Positions 34,671 to 43,852 of a stretch of DNA of 64,000 bases are shown here, in pieces. The stretch spans positions 1,969,001 to 2,033,000 of the forward strand of contig NZ_CP134696.1 of NCBI RefSeq assembly GCF_031851795.1, in the 5' to 3' direction. The DNA comes from Pontibacter sp. G13 (lineage in GTDB: Bacteria > Bacteroidota > Bacteroidia > J057). Every line of letters begins with the position of its first letter. Positions within the stretch are counted from its first letter, which is position 1. Position numbers and translations under genes: made by a program. The notes below the pieces were generated by a model. The model saw only the letters and a program-made list of their open reading frames with translations. It was not told the DNA's origin and did not search any database.

Positions 34671-35990
34671 TTACTGGAGGCTCAATACCGCATCACGGAA
34701 TTGATTGCCTCGATCCATATAGTTTCGGAACAGGTCAAAGCTGGCACAAGCAGGAGAAAGCAATACTGCATCTCCTGGTTCGGACCGCTCTTGAGCGACT
34801 CGAACCGCTTCCTGCATACTTTTGACATGTATCCATTCCTTGGAGAAAGTGTGGCTGATCTTTTCGGAGCCTTCGCCCACGACGATGATCAACTTCACAT
34901 GTTCTTCCACCAAGTCCAATATCTCTGTGTAGTCATTGCCTTTATCCACGCCACCGACCATCCAGACGGTCGGCCGATCCATGCTTGCCAGGGCATGCTT
35001 GGCGGCATCGACATTGGTGGCCTTGGAGTCGTTGATGTACAGGACACCATTCACTTCCGAGACGGGCTCCAATCGATGCTCAATCGGCTGAAATCCATAG
35101 AATCCAGCTTCCATTTCCTGCTGTGAAAGTCCCACAGCTTCCAAGGCTAGCATCGCAGCCAAAGCATTGAGCTGATTGTGTGGTCCGAGCACCTTCATTT
35201 TGGAGAAATCCAGCTCGGTTCCCTTTCGAGATTTGAGCCAATGGCCTTCTGTCCAAGCATCTTCTCCGTGGGTCTGCTCAAATCCAAACCGCTTCACGAG
35301 GCTATCGCCCTTGCGTTGCTGCATTTGGTCAGCGATTTCGGCGTCGTCTCCATACACGATCAAAGTCTGATCGGCAGTCTGATTTTCCGAAATCCGCATT
35401 TTGGCGGCTCCGTAGCGCTTGATGCTTCCTCCATACCGATCCAGATGGTCCGGCGTGATGTTCAGCAGCAGCGCCACATCCGGCTGGAATTGCTCAATAT
35501 CATCGAGTTGGAAGCTACTTACCTCCAACACATAATATGCTGCGGGCTGATCGGCGATTTGCCAGGCAAAACTCCGACCAATATTCCCCACCAACGCGGC
35601 ATCCTTCCCCGCTGTCACCATGACATGATGAATCAGCGAAGTAGTGGTCGTTTTCCCATTGCTACCTGTAATGGCGACAACAGTACCTTGGGCATGGCGA
35701 AAGGCGAATTCGATCTCAGAGATGACCGATTTGCCAGCATGCTTAAGGCGTTGGACCAGCGGAGCCGTGTCAGGAATCCCAGGACTCTTGACAATGACAT
35801 CTGCGTCAAAGAACTGTGCATCAGTATGCACGCCCGTTTCAAACGGGATTTGATATTCTGTCAATACTGAACGGAAACGATCGGAGATTTCCCCCCGATC
35901 GGATACCCATACCTGATGGCCGAGCTGTTTGGCAAGGATAGCAGCTCCCACCCCGCTCTCTCCTGCTCCGAGAATGGCGGTTTTTCGCAT
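34671..35990 (-). CDS. murD: UDP-MurNAc-L-alanine--D-glutamate ligase
   Basis: Adds D-Glu to UDP-MurNAc-Ala; 439 residues, cytosolic. Motifs: ILGAGESGVGAAILAKQLG at the N-terminus, ATP site VAITGSNGKTTTTSLIHH, central LNITPDHLDRYG, and C-terminal NDSKATNVDAAKHAL then LLSPACASFDLF, the MurD signature. It lies 27 bp upstream of ftsW. Confidence 0.96.
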   Translation of the reverse strand: MRKTAILGAGESGVGAAILAKQLGHQVWVSDRGEISDRFRSVLTEYQIPFETGVHTDAQFFDADVIVKSPGIPDTAPLVQRLKHAGKSVISEIEFAFRHAQGTVVAITGSNGKTTTTSLIHHVMVTAGKDAALVGNIGRSFAWQIADQPAAYYVLEVSSFQLDDIEQFQPDVALLLNITPDHLDRYGGSIKRYGAAKMRISENQTADQTLIVYGDDAEIADQMQQRKGDSLVKRFGFEQTHGEDAWTEGHWLKSRKGTELDFSKMKVLGPHNQLNALAAMLALEAVGLSQQEMEAGFYGFQPIEHRLEPVSEVNGVLYINDSKATNVDAAKHALASMDRPTVWMVGGVDKGNDYTEILDLVEEHVKLIIVVGEGSEKISHTFSKEWIHVKSMQEAVRVAQERSEPGDAVLLSPACASFDLFRNYMDRGNQFRDAVLSLQ

Positions 35991-36026
35991 GATCTGTATG
36001 TTATTGGGTAGTTCCTTGTCTCGCTT

Positions 36027-37442
36027 CTATCGGAGTTTCAAGGTTGCAAAGGCCAATACGACCAACATGATGGCTACCAGGAAGAATCTCATGGAGATTT
36101 TCGCTTCATGGATCCCAGATTTTTCGTAGTGATGGTGCAATGGCGCCATACGGAAAATCCGTCTTCCTTCACCATATTTTTTCTTGGTGTATTTGAAGTA
36201 GGTGACCTGAAGAATCACAGAGAGGGACTCTGCGAAGAAGATTCCACAGAAGATCGGCAGCAGCAATTCTTTCTTGACCATCAGGGCCAAGATTCCGACT
36301 GCACCTCCCAATGCGAGGCTACCAGTATCTCCCATGAACACCTGCGCGGGGAAGCTGTTGTACCACAAGAATCCGAGGCACCCTCCCACCAAAGCGGCAG
36401 TGTAGATCAGCAATTCAGCAGAAAGCGGAATGTAGCTAATATGCAGGTAATTGGAGAAGACATAGTTGCCAGATACATAGGCAAACACTCCAAGCGCAGC
36501 TCCTACAATCGCGGTCGTTCCCGCTGCCAATCCATCAATCCCATCCGTCAGATTCACGCCATTGGACACGGCGGTGATGATGAAGATGACGACCAGCAAG
36601 TAGATGATGCGACCGAGGAGATCTGGAGAGATCCATTCACGAAGCACAGGGATATTTCCATAATCGAAGACATAATCCTTGAAAAATGGAAAGTCTGTGG
36701 TGTAAATAAAGGTCTTGTCCTTGGGTCCGAAGAGTTCCTTGGCAATTGCTTCTCGCTGCCCCTTTTGGATTGGAATGATCTTCTCTGCAGTCTGTCCATT
36801 GGGCATGGTACGATTGACTGCGTACATCGCGATATCCGGATAGGTGTCTCCACTTGGTGCAGCGGTATATTCATTTCCATTCACCCGCGTCAACTCATCC
36901 CCTTGCTGGAATCCTACACGCTCCAACAGTGGACTGGTTTTCAGGCGATTCAACTGTGTCAAATGCGCTCTACTTCCCATGAAGTCAGGATGAAATAGCA
37001 TGGTCAATCCCACGATCAGTCCCAAACCAACTTGGCCTACGACTTTGAATTTCCCTTGCAATCCTCGCTTGTCCTTCCGGAATACCTTGATGTAGTCATC
37101 CACAAAGCCAATAAAGCCCATCCAGGCGGTTCCCAGCAAAATCAACCATACGTAGCCATTTTTGAGGTCTCCCCAAAATAAGGTGGGGATGAGGGTGGCT
37201 GCGATGATGATCAATCCCCCCATGGTTGGGGTTCCTGCTTTGGAAGCGTGATCAGGTCCTTCGGCGGAATCTCGGACGACTTCCCCAATTTGGTTCCGTC
37301 TCAGTACGTCAATGATCTTTTTGCCGATCAACAGGGAAATGACCAACGAGGTAATGATGGACAACATGGCCCGAAAGGTGATGTATTGGAATACACCAAA
37401 GCCGGGAAGATCTTTCAAGCCATCTAGGAAATAATAAAGCAT
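36027..37442 (-). CDS. mraY: Phospho-MurNAc-pentapeptide transferase with an enlarged extracytoplasmic loop
   Basis: Transfers phospho-MurNAc-pentapeptide to undecaprenyl phosphate, giving lipid I. At 471 residues it is about 110 longer than typical MraY (~360). Ten membrane helices are readable. Catalytic motifs are IGFVDDYIKV near 115, NLTDGIDGLAAG near 298, FMGDTGSLALGG near 370 and APLHHHYEKSG near 435. The extra ~105 residues (about 155-262) lie between the early and middle helices and contain a PDZ-like stretch, GFQQGDELTRVNGNEYT. The reading frame is continuous, so this is a real insertion. Confidence 0.95.
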   Translation of the reverse strand: MLYYFLDGLKDLPGFGVFQYITFRAMLSIITSLVISLLIGKKIIDVLRRNQIGEVVRDSAEGPDHASKAGTPTMGGLIIIAATLIPTLFWGDLKNGYVWLILLGTAWMGFIGFVDDYIKVFRKDKRGLQGKFKVVGQVGLGLIVGLTMLFHPDFMGSRAHLTQLNRLKTSPLLERVGFQQGDELTRVNGNEYTAAPSGDTYPDIAMYAVNRTMPNGQTAEKIIPIQKGQREAIAKELFGPKDKTFIYTTDFPFFKDYVFDYGNIPVLREWISPDLLGRIIYLLVVIFIITAVSNGVNLTDGIDGLAAGTTAIVGAALGVFAYVSGNYVFSNYLHISYIPLSAELLIYTAALVGGCLGFLWYNSFPAQVFMGDTGSLALGGAVGILALMVKKELLLPIFCGIFFAESLSVILQVTYFKYTKKKYGEGRRIFRMAPLHHHYEKSGIHEAKISMRFFLVAIMLVVLAFATLKLR

Positions 37443-37534
37443 GGTACAGGTTGAATGGATTTACGGTGCCTAACTGGATTTACAAGAATGCCCAAAGTTC
37501 CGAAATTTCAGACAATTCATCATGGCGCTTCAGG

Positions 37535-38986
37535 TCAAAGGTTTAACTGTTCAAGAAGGATTTTCCGATCATCAAATGGAATCTTCTTCCCTTGAATCTC
37601 CTGATAATCCTCATGCCCTTTCCCCGCCACCAAAATAATGTCCCCGGGATTGGCCAGCAAACAAGCGGTCCGAATGCCCTCGGTCCGATCCTCAATTCTC
37701 AAGACTTTGCGCTTTGACCCTTCGGGCACGCCCGCCATCATATCATCCAAGATCTGGGCGGGAGGCTCATTTCGAGGATTGTCAGAGGTCAAAACCACCT
37801 TATCGGAGAGATTCGTCGCGATTTGGGCCATCTTTGGCCGCTTTGCCTTGTCGCGATTTCCACCACATCCCACGACGGTGATCACCTGTTGGCTTCCCTT
37901 GTTGATATCTTGGATGGTTCCCAAGACATTTTGCAAGGCGTCAGGGGTGTGTGCATAGTCGACAATTCCCAGCTTGTTTCCAGAAGATCTCAATACCTGA
38001 AATCTTCCATCCACACCTTCGAGATTGCTCAACGTACGCAATACTTCATCTCGCTCCAATCCCAATTCGCGGGCAATCGCATAAACCATCACCAAGTTGT
38101 AGGCATTGAAGCTTCCCAACAACTTGAACCAGGTTTCCATGCCATCAATTTCCAGCAAGAGTCCTTCGAAGGAATTCTCCAACATGCGGACTCGATAGTC
38201 AGCCATTCGCTTCTGGGCAAATGTCTTGACAGTAGCCTGCGTGTTCTGGACCATCACCTGACCATGCTTGTCATCCACATTGATTATGGCGACACTATCT
38301 GGTCCCAATCCATCGAACAACAGTTTTTTCGCAGCGATATAAGCCTTGAAAGTACCGTGGTAATCGAGGTGATCGTGAGTGATGTTGGTGAATGCGCCCA
38401 CCTTAAAGGGGATGCCTTCGACCCGGTCCTGAATGAGCGAGTGGCTACTTACTTCCATGAAGCAGTATTCGCAGCCAGCTTCCTTCATCTCTGCAAACAA
38501 TCGATGCAGTTGCTTGGGGTCCGGCGTGGTATGGGAAGAGGGAAATTCCTCATTGCCAACCATGTATCGGATTGTGGAAATCAATCCAGACCGAAGTCCC
38601 AGCATATTGAATAGTTGGTGCAGGAGCGTAACGGTAGTGCTTTTGCCATTGGTGCCGGTAATCCCTACCAAAACCAAGTCTTGGACGGGGTTTCCATAGA
38701 AGTTGGCACATAGCTGCCCAAGGGCGGCCTGGCTTTTTTCTACCACTACATACACAACCTGATCCGACAATTGCTCAGGCAATTGTTCACAGACCACGGC
38801 CGCGGCTCCCTGTTCGATCGACTTGTCAATGAACGTGTGCCCATCCACTTGCGTCCCGCTCACGGCGACAAACAAGCTCCCGGATTGCACCCGTCTGGAA
38901 TCGAACTCGATTTCCTGAATTTCTGGATCGGAATCCCCCACGATTTGGCGGGTCTGGACTCCCTTCAACAAGCTGCTGAGTTTCAC
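37535..38986 (-). CDS. murE: UDP-MurNAc-tripeptide synthetase (probably meso-DAP adding)
   Basis: Adds the third amino acid to the stem peptide; 483 residues. ATP site ITGTNGKSTTVTLLHQL, middle-domain ITHDHLDYHGTF, and the specificity motif TSDNPRNEPP. DNPR in this position is the mark of meso-diaminopimelate ligases. The lysine that becomes carbamylated is expected near KAYIAAKKLLFDG. The start codon is GTG at 38986; no better upstream start is visible. It lies 44 bp downstream of ftsI. Confidence 0.95.
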   Translation of the reverse strand: MKLSSLLKGVQTRQIVGDSDPEIQEIEFDSRRVQSGSLFVAVSGTQVDGHTFIDKSIEQGAAAVVCEQLPEQLSDQVVYVVVEKSQAALGQLCANFYGNPVQDLVLVGITGTNGKSTTVTLLHQLFNMLGLRSGLISTIRYMVGNEEFPSSHTTPDPKQLHRLFAEMKEAGCEYCFMEVSSHSLIQDRVEGIPFKVGAFTNITHDHLDYHGTFKAYIAAKKLLFDGLGPDSVAIINVDDKHGQVMVQNTQATVKTFAQKRMADYRVRMLENSFEGLLLEIDGMETWFKLLGSFNAYNLVMVYAIARELGLERDEVLRTLSNLEGVDGRFQVLRSSGNKLGIVDYAHTPDALQNVLGTIQDINKGSQQVITVVGCGGNRDKAKRPKMAQIATNLSDKVVLTSDNPRNEPPAQILDDMMAGVPEGSKRKVLRIEDRTEGIRTACLLANPGDIILVAGKGHEDYQEIQGKKIPFDDRKILLEQLNL

Positions 38987-39030
38987 TGGACTGATTCAAA
39001 GGTTTGCCAATACAGCGAAGTTAACAGCTT

Positions 39031-41145
39031 TTATCCGAGAAACAGGGTGATCGACGTCCCTTTTCCAATTTTATACCCAGGGAGTAGACTTTGGCGTTTG
39101 ACCCGTCCATTTCCCTTGATGGTTACCTTTATCCCCAATTGCTCCAGCATCAACAAAGCATCTTTCCCGCTCATCCCTCTAGTATCCGGAATGCGTCCTT
39201 CTGTGGACTTGCGCTCCGAAAAGTTGATCTGGTGGGTGTTGGATCGAGTAGCCTCAAAGGTCTCGACCCCGCCTCCGTCATTGGTGGACACATTGAGTGT
39301 CTGGTAGACCATGCGAGCAGAATTGCTATGCACGATCTTGTGAACAGGAGGTGACGTTCTTTTTCGCTGAATCGGTGGTTTGGCAAAATCCTGATCCATC
39401 CGATATACTTGCTCGGCAATCTGCCGGAAGATCGGAGCCGCCACTGCCCCACCGGAGGTTGCGCCTCCTTGGCTGGGCTCATCCACCATCACATACAGCG
39501 TGAATCGAGGTTCATCCGCAGGAAAATATCCCCCGAATGAAGCTCTATATCTTTTCACATATCGGCCGTTGACGACCTTACGTGCAGTTCCCGTTTTTCC
39601 AGCGACCTCAAATGGCATATTCCGGAATGCCTTTCGGGCTGTTCCGTACCGCACAACTGCCTTCAGGAGCTCATTGAGTTTCTCAACTGTTGAAGGCTTG
39701 CACATTTTTTCCTGTAGGACCTTAGGCTCCCACGTATTGATGACTCGCGAGTTTTCCCTGAGTTCATTGACTACGTAGGGTCTCAACAGGACACCGTCAT
39801 TGGCGATTCCATTGAAGAAAGCTGCCATCTGGATGGGGGCCACCTCAATCGAGTAGCCATAGGAAAGGGAAGGAAGCGTGGCAATATTCCAAGCACTATC
39901 CTCTGGCGAAATGAATCTCGGAACAGGCTCTCCCTTGATCTGCTCGTTCACACGACCATAGAATCCCAATCGGTACAGGTGATTCATGAACACATTGGGC
40001 GTCTCCCCATAGGCTTCGGCTACGGTCTTCGAAATACCCACATTGCTGGAATGGGCAAAAACCTGCTCAAAATCAATCCTTCCCCAAGCGACTCCATTAT
40101 CGGTTACTTCCTTGTCATCATACATGATCCGACCATTGCCGGTATCAATCGTATCGCACAGCTCGACATATCCATCCTCCATCAACGCCAAGGCGGAAAC
40201 GGTCTTGAAAGTCGAACCCGGTTCAATTCGCGTACCAATGGCATGGTTTGGCGACTCTGGATAATTCGCTATGGCGCGAATCTTCCCCGTGGAAGTCTCC
40301 ATGAGAATCGCGGTTCCAAACTTCGCTCCGTGTCTCACTACCCCATTTTTGAGTGCCCGTTCGACGACATCCTGCATATCTACATCGAGCGTGGTCACGA
40401 CATCCATTCCATCTTGGGCGGAGGTATTGTCGTAATTGTCCACCGGAATGAAGGAACCGCCCACGACTTTCTGGGCAAGCATATAGCCATCCTTTCCTCG
40501 AAGTTCCTGATTGAAGGAAAATTCGATTCCACGAGTGGCGATAGTATCATCCACCAGTTTCCCCAAGGTGATCCGCGCAAGATCCTCCATGGGGTAGAAG
40601 CGTTCATTGTTGAATTTTTCGATGGCAAATCCCCCAGAAAGCCTTCCCCGATTAAGGATAGGCCATTTCTTCACCTCTTCCAGCTCACGGAAATTGAGCT
40701 TATTGCGGGTGAGGTAGATGTGTCGATCGTTCTTCACGATCGCCTCCATCACTCGATTGAAGTACTTGAGGGTATCTCGGGATTCCTCCTCATCAAACTT
40801 CTGCGTCAAGAGGATGGACAGATTCCAGAGGGTATCGGAAAAGGATTCGTAATTGCCAGTTTCAGCGGTCGTATCTATGACCGTGACATCCAGTCCAATG
40901 CGGTAGAATGGAAGGCTGGTGGCGAGGATGGTCCCATCTTCCGCCAAGATGCTTCCCCGATCGGCAACCATCTTGCGGAAATAGATTTGATCCTCCAATT
41001 CACGACGCGCCCACTCCCCCTGATCAAGTTGCAGGACGAGCATGCGTAGCAAAATGGCGGTGCCGGCCAGTAGGAACAAGCCGAACAGGACGTACACTCT
41101 GCGCAATATGTGATTGGATACCTGCTTCATCTCACTATGAGGCAT
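39031..41145 (-). CDS. ftsI: Septal transpeptidase FtsI (PBP with PASTA domain)
   Basis: Class B penicillin-binding protein that cross-links septal peptidoglycan. The ATG at 41145 gives 704 residues; a TTG two codons earlier and an ATG at 41130 are alternatives. One N-terminal transmembrane helix (VYVLFGLFLLAGTAILLRMLV) is followed by the pedestal domain (MVADRGSILAEDGTILA). The transpeptidase has STFK near 311 (SxxK), SSN near 367 (SxN) and KTG near 517. The last ~65 residues form a PASTA domain (IPDTRGMSGKDALLMLEQLG), a feature shared with SpoVD-like and Bacteroidota FtsI. It lies between ftsL and murE. Confidence 0.95.
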   Translation of the reverse strand: MPHSEMKQVSNHILRRVYVLFGLFLLAGTAILLRMLVLQLDQGEWARRELEDQIYFRKMVADRGSILAEDGTILATSLPFYRIGLDVTVIDTTAETGNYESFSDTLWNLSILLTQKFDEEESRDTLKYFNRVMEAIVKNDRHIYLTRNKLNFRELEEVKKWPILNRGRLSGGFAIEKFNNERFYPMEDLARITLGKLVDDTIATRGIEFSFNQELRGKDGYMLAQKVVGGSFIPVDNYDNTSAQDGMDVVTTLDVDMQDVVERALKNGVVRHGAKFGTAILMETSTGKIRAIANYPESPNHAIGTRIEPGSTFKTVSALALMEDGYVELCDTIDTGNGRIMYDDKEVTDNGVAWGRIDFEQVFAHSSNVGISKTVAEAYGETPNVFMNHLYRLGFYGRVNEQIKGEPVPRFISPEDSAWNIATLPSLSYGYSIEVAPIQMAAFFNGIANDGVLLRPYVVNELRENSRVINTWEPKVLQEKMCKPSTVEKLNELLKAVVRYGTARKAFRNMPFEVAGKTGTARKVVNGRYVKRYRASFGGYFPADEPRFTLYVMVDEPSQGGATSGGAVAAPIFRQIAEQVYRMDQDFAKPPIQRKRTSPPVHKIVHSNSARMVYQTLNVSTNDGGGVETFEATRSNTHQINFSERKSTEGRIPDTRGMSGKDALLMLEQLGIKVTIKGNGRVKRQSLLPGYKIGKGTSITLFLG

Positions 41146-41271
41146 GTACAATGCCCGGAAACCAAAACAGGACTGGAAGGAAGAGCAAAAGGCCAGGATA
41201 TGACCAGAAAATCAGATAGATCAAATAAAAAGGCGATAAGGCTTGGTTTCTGGGCTATTGTGGATGGTCTG

Positions 41272-41721
41272 TTATGGGATCTCTGTTGTGTCGTTAGTGG
41301 TGGTTTCTATTCGTTCCGATTCAAACCGTTGTCCGGGGTTCCGTTCCGGCGTTTCCTGCCAACTGGCGGGCCGATCCAATCCTTGCACAATCTGGTAAGG
41401 AGGGGATACATGTGGTTTCAATCCCAACGTGTCCAAATGATCGCGAATTTCCGAGAATCGGGTACCCGCGCTCAGGGTCGCCTGCTTGAGCAAATAACTG
41501 GATTTCAACTCCTTGACTTCCCGTTTGTATTGCTCCAATTCCTTGATCTGTTGTTCTGCCTGATAGGAGTTCCAGACATAAAACAGTCCGATGCCTACGA
41601 GGAACAGCGAAAATCGCAGAAAGTCATCCACCTTCCGAGCCGAGAGGCCCTTTTTGGACGGCTCGGGACCACCTTGCAATTGGCGATTCAGGGCCTGTCT
41701 ATTCTTGGTGATGATGCGCAT
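41272..41721 (-). CDS. ftsL: FtsL-like divisome protein
   Basis: The product has 149 residues with a short basic cytoplasmic N-terminus, one transmembrane helix (FLRFSLFLVGIGLFYVWNSY) and a periplasmic coiled coil (AEQQIKELEQYKREVKELKS). A Pro/Glu/Thr-rich tail follows. Size, topology and position between rsmH and ftsI identify it as FtsL; sequence conservation alone would not. FtsL forms a complex with FtsB/DivIC and FtsQ that activates FtsWI. The gap to ftsI (about 125 bp) is the longest in this half of the cluster. Confidence 0.88.
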   Translation of the reverse strand: MRIITKNRQALNRQLQGGPEPSKKGLSARKVDDFLRFSLFLVGIGLFYVWNSYQAEQQIKELEQYKREVKELKSSYLLKQATLSAGTRFSEIRDHLDTLGLKPHVSPPYQIVQGLDRPASWQETPERNPGQRFESERIETTTNDTTEIP

Positions 41722-41747
41722 TCGCTAATCCTATTGTCGGCTAACGG

Positions 41748-42650
41748 TTATTTTTTTTCTGCCACCCGTAAACGGGCGCTTCTTGCTCTTGCATTTTCCT
41801 CGATCTCCTCCTCAGAAGCCTGAATGGCTCTGCGAGTGATCAGCTTCCACGGACTCAGTGAATGACCATAAGCGTCCTTCTCTTCCTTGCCTGCGAAATT
41901 GCCAGCCCGGAAAAACCGCTTCACCATCCGATCCTCTAGAGAGTGGTAGGAAATGATCGACATTCTACCACCAGAAGCCAGCATCTCCAATCCAGACATC
42001 AACAGGGATTCGAGCGATTTCATCTCTCCATTGACCTCGATCCTCAAGGCTTGATACACTTGAGCGAGGTACTTGGCTCTTCGCTTGGGGGGAATGCAAC
42101 TGGCGATGACTGATTCGAATTGCAGGGTATCCGAAAGCGGCTCCCCTACTCTTCGTTGTACAATCGTCCTTGCCAGCTTTCGCGCATTGGTCACCTCTCC
42201 ATACCGAGAGAACAGGTGCACCAACTCCATCTCCTCCCACTCATTGAGCAAATGTGCCGCTGTCAGATCCTGACGTTGATCCATCCGCATATCGAGTGGT
42301 CCCTCAAACCGGAAGCTAAACCCGCGTTCTCCGGTATCGAATTGGTGGCTGGAAACGCCCAAATCGGCCAAGATTCCATCTACCGCCTCGATCCCACGCT
42401 CTAACAGCGCCGCCTCTAAATATTGAAAATCACGACTGACAAAGATCAGTCGTGGATCATCCATGATGTTTTGCTTGGCATCCATGTCCCGGTCGAATGC
42501 CACCAGTCTTCCTGATGGTCCCAATCGAGATAGAATCTCCCTGCTATGCCCACCTCCACCAAAAGTGACATCCACGTAGGTGCCATCTGGCTTAATATTC
42601 AAGCCATCGACCGTGGGCATCAGCAATACAGGTACATGATATTTACTCAT
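41748..42650 (-). CDS. rsmH: 16S rRNA (cytosine-1402-N4) methyltransferase
   Basis: S-adenosylmethionine-dependent methyltransferase of the MraW/RsmH family, 300 residues. The N-terminus HVPVLLMPTVDGLN is characteristic, VDVTFGGGGHSREIL is the SAM site, and DGILADLGVSSHQFD and GFSFRFEGPLDMRMD are family signatures; SYHSLEDRMVKRFF lies near the C-terminus. It methylates N4 of C1402 in the ribosomal P site. It overlaps mraZ by 8 nt and lies 26 bp before ftsL. Confidence 0.97.
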   Translation of the reverse strand: MSKYHVPVLLMPTVDGLNIKPDGTYVDVTFGGGGHSREILSRLGPSGRLVAFDRDMDAKQNIMDDPRLIFVSRDFQYLEAALLERGIEAVDGILADLGVSSHQFDTGERGFSFRFEGPLDMRMDQRQDLTAAHLLNEWEEMELVHLFSRYGEVTNARKLARTIVQRRVGEPLSDTLQFESVIASCIPPKRRAKYLAQVYQALRIEVNGEMKSLESLLMSGLEMLASGGRMSIISYHSLEDRMVKRFFRAGNFAGKEEKDAYGHSLSPWKLITRRAIQASEEEIEENARARSARLRVAEKK

Positions 42651-43095
42651 GATCTTCTCCCATTACCTCCTCGGCCAAACTTTCAAAGTCGAATTCCGGA
42701 TTGTCCATCCACTCCTCATAAGCCGCTTTGTCCCAAATCTCCACCTTGTCAATCTGGGCCACCAAAATGACCTCCTTGTCAAGTCCGGCAAACTCCATGA
42801 GTCGCTTGGGGACCAACGCGCGGCCATTTCCATCAAGCGCAACTTTGGTCGCACCGTTCAAAAACATCCGCAAAAATGCCCGGTTCTTCTTCACATACTG
42901 GTTTCGGGCTTGTAGCCGCTCCAGCTCTTGCTCCCAAACGGGAACAGGATAAAGTACCAGACATTTGTCCAATCCTCGGTTCACCACAAACTCACTCTGC
43001 TGATCTTCAGGCAACTGCTTTTTCAGACCCGCTGGAACGAGAAATCGCCCCTTCGCGTCTAGCTTGCAGTCGTATTCTCCGATAAGCGAGATCAT
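42643..43095 (-). CDS. mraZ: Transcriptional regulator MraZ
   Basis: The product has 150 residues from the ATG at 43095; an upstream in-frame start at 43185 would run through the operator region and is rejected. Two SpoVT/AbrB-like halves are visible: IGEYDCKLDAKGRFLVPAGL and ATKVALDGNGRALVPKRLMEFAG. MraZ forms a ring-shaped oligomer that binds TGGG repeats upstream of its own gene and represses the dcw cluster. Three such boxes lie 44-68 bp upstream of the start. It overlaps rsmH by 8 nt. Confidence 0.95.
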   Translation of the reverse strand: MISLIGEYDCKLDAKGRFLVPAGLKKQLPEDQQSEFVVNRGLDKCLVLYPVPVWEQELERLQARNQYVKKNRAFLRMFLNGATKVALDGNGRALVPKRLMEFAGLDKEVILVAQIDKVEIWDKAAYEEWMDNPEFDFESLAEEVMGEDHE

Positions 43096-43138
43096 GTTCA
43101 GAATGATAGATGAACTGGTATGTAAACATAGAAAAAGT

Positions 43139-43163
43139 TCCCACAAATTCCCACATAATCCCA
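43139..43163 (-). promoter_or_regulatory. MraZ operator: three TGGGA boxes at 10-bp spacing
   Basis: On the minus strand TGGGA occurs at 43163-43159, 43153-43149 and 43143-43139, each separated by exactly 5 nt. This is the TGGGN-N5-TGGGN-N5-TGGGN arrangement known for MraZ operators. It lies between the likely promoter and the mraZ start and should mediate autoregulation. Confidence 0.88.
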
Positions 43164-43338
43164 CCAAATATTCACAAAAATCCATCCTTTTGTCAGGACG
43201 ATTTATTTACGTGCCTACATCGTTGGCAATACTAATTATTGTAGCACAATTTTACAATCCACCCCCCAAAACAATCCATACTTGTTAGCATTTCATAAAA
43301 AATGGCGGTGGGAGATTGTGGTGAAAAAGTGGGAAGAA

Positions 43339-43366
43339 GGGGGAATTGTGGGGGGAAGGGGGTGGG
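43339..43366 (+). other. G-quadruplex-capable tract upstream of mraZ
   Basis: Four G-runs of 5, 6, 5 and 3 on the plus strand are separated by loops of 6, 2 and 1 nt. The surrounding stretch 43300-43375 is strongly purine-rich. It lies about 245-270 bp upstream of the mraZ start in the gap 43096-43617, which otherwise holds the MraZ operator and no gene I can recognise. Confidence 0.6.
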
Positions 43367-43617
43367 AAGAAATTTCTACCGAACGCTATTTGACAGCTGA
43401 ATCCTCCGGGAAATTTTGAGATCAGCGAAGATCGTCTGCGTAGCGAAAGATGCCTGTAGGATTGAGCCCGTGGGAGGAATGAGTGAAACGGCCTTGGGCA
43501 TGTTGTTTTGGGATAGCTATCATGGATTCTTCTCCCCATCTAATATCAACTGAGGTACCAACATAGCCAAAGCGCTTCCTAGTGGAATTATTTGTATATT
43601 CAATTCAAAAGAAGTTC

Positions 43618-43821
43618 ATGGTCATCACCATCCAAATACAGCAAAAATCCGACTGGGAATTGTTGGAACCCTTTCTAATTAGGATGAAAGCGGCTGGAAT
43701 CAAAGTGCGTATCGAATCCAAAGAAAGCTCTCTTTCCAATCTACTCTGGAGAAGAAATAGCCTCTCCATACCCACCGTCAAATCCATTTCCATTCCCTCA
43801 AGAGATCAAAAAAATGCTTAG
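43618..43821 (+). CDS. Small hypothetical protein
   Basis: The frame encodes 67 residues from the ATG at 43618, starting MVITIQIQQKSDWELLEPFL. An opening beta strand, a helix (DWELLEPFLIRMKAAGI) and a second strand (KVRIESKES) resemble the small helper or antitoxin-like proteins common in Bacteroidota, but I cannot assign a family. No toxin-like partner is adjacent; the next gene converges on it. The sequence around it is more AT-rich than its neighbours. Confidence 0.5.
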   Translation: MVITIQIQQKSDWELLEPFLIRMKAAGIKVRIESKESSLSNLLWRRNSLSIPTVKSISIPSRDQKNA

Positions 43822-43852
43822 CCAATGCTCCTGCTTTGGTTAATTCATCTAT

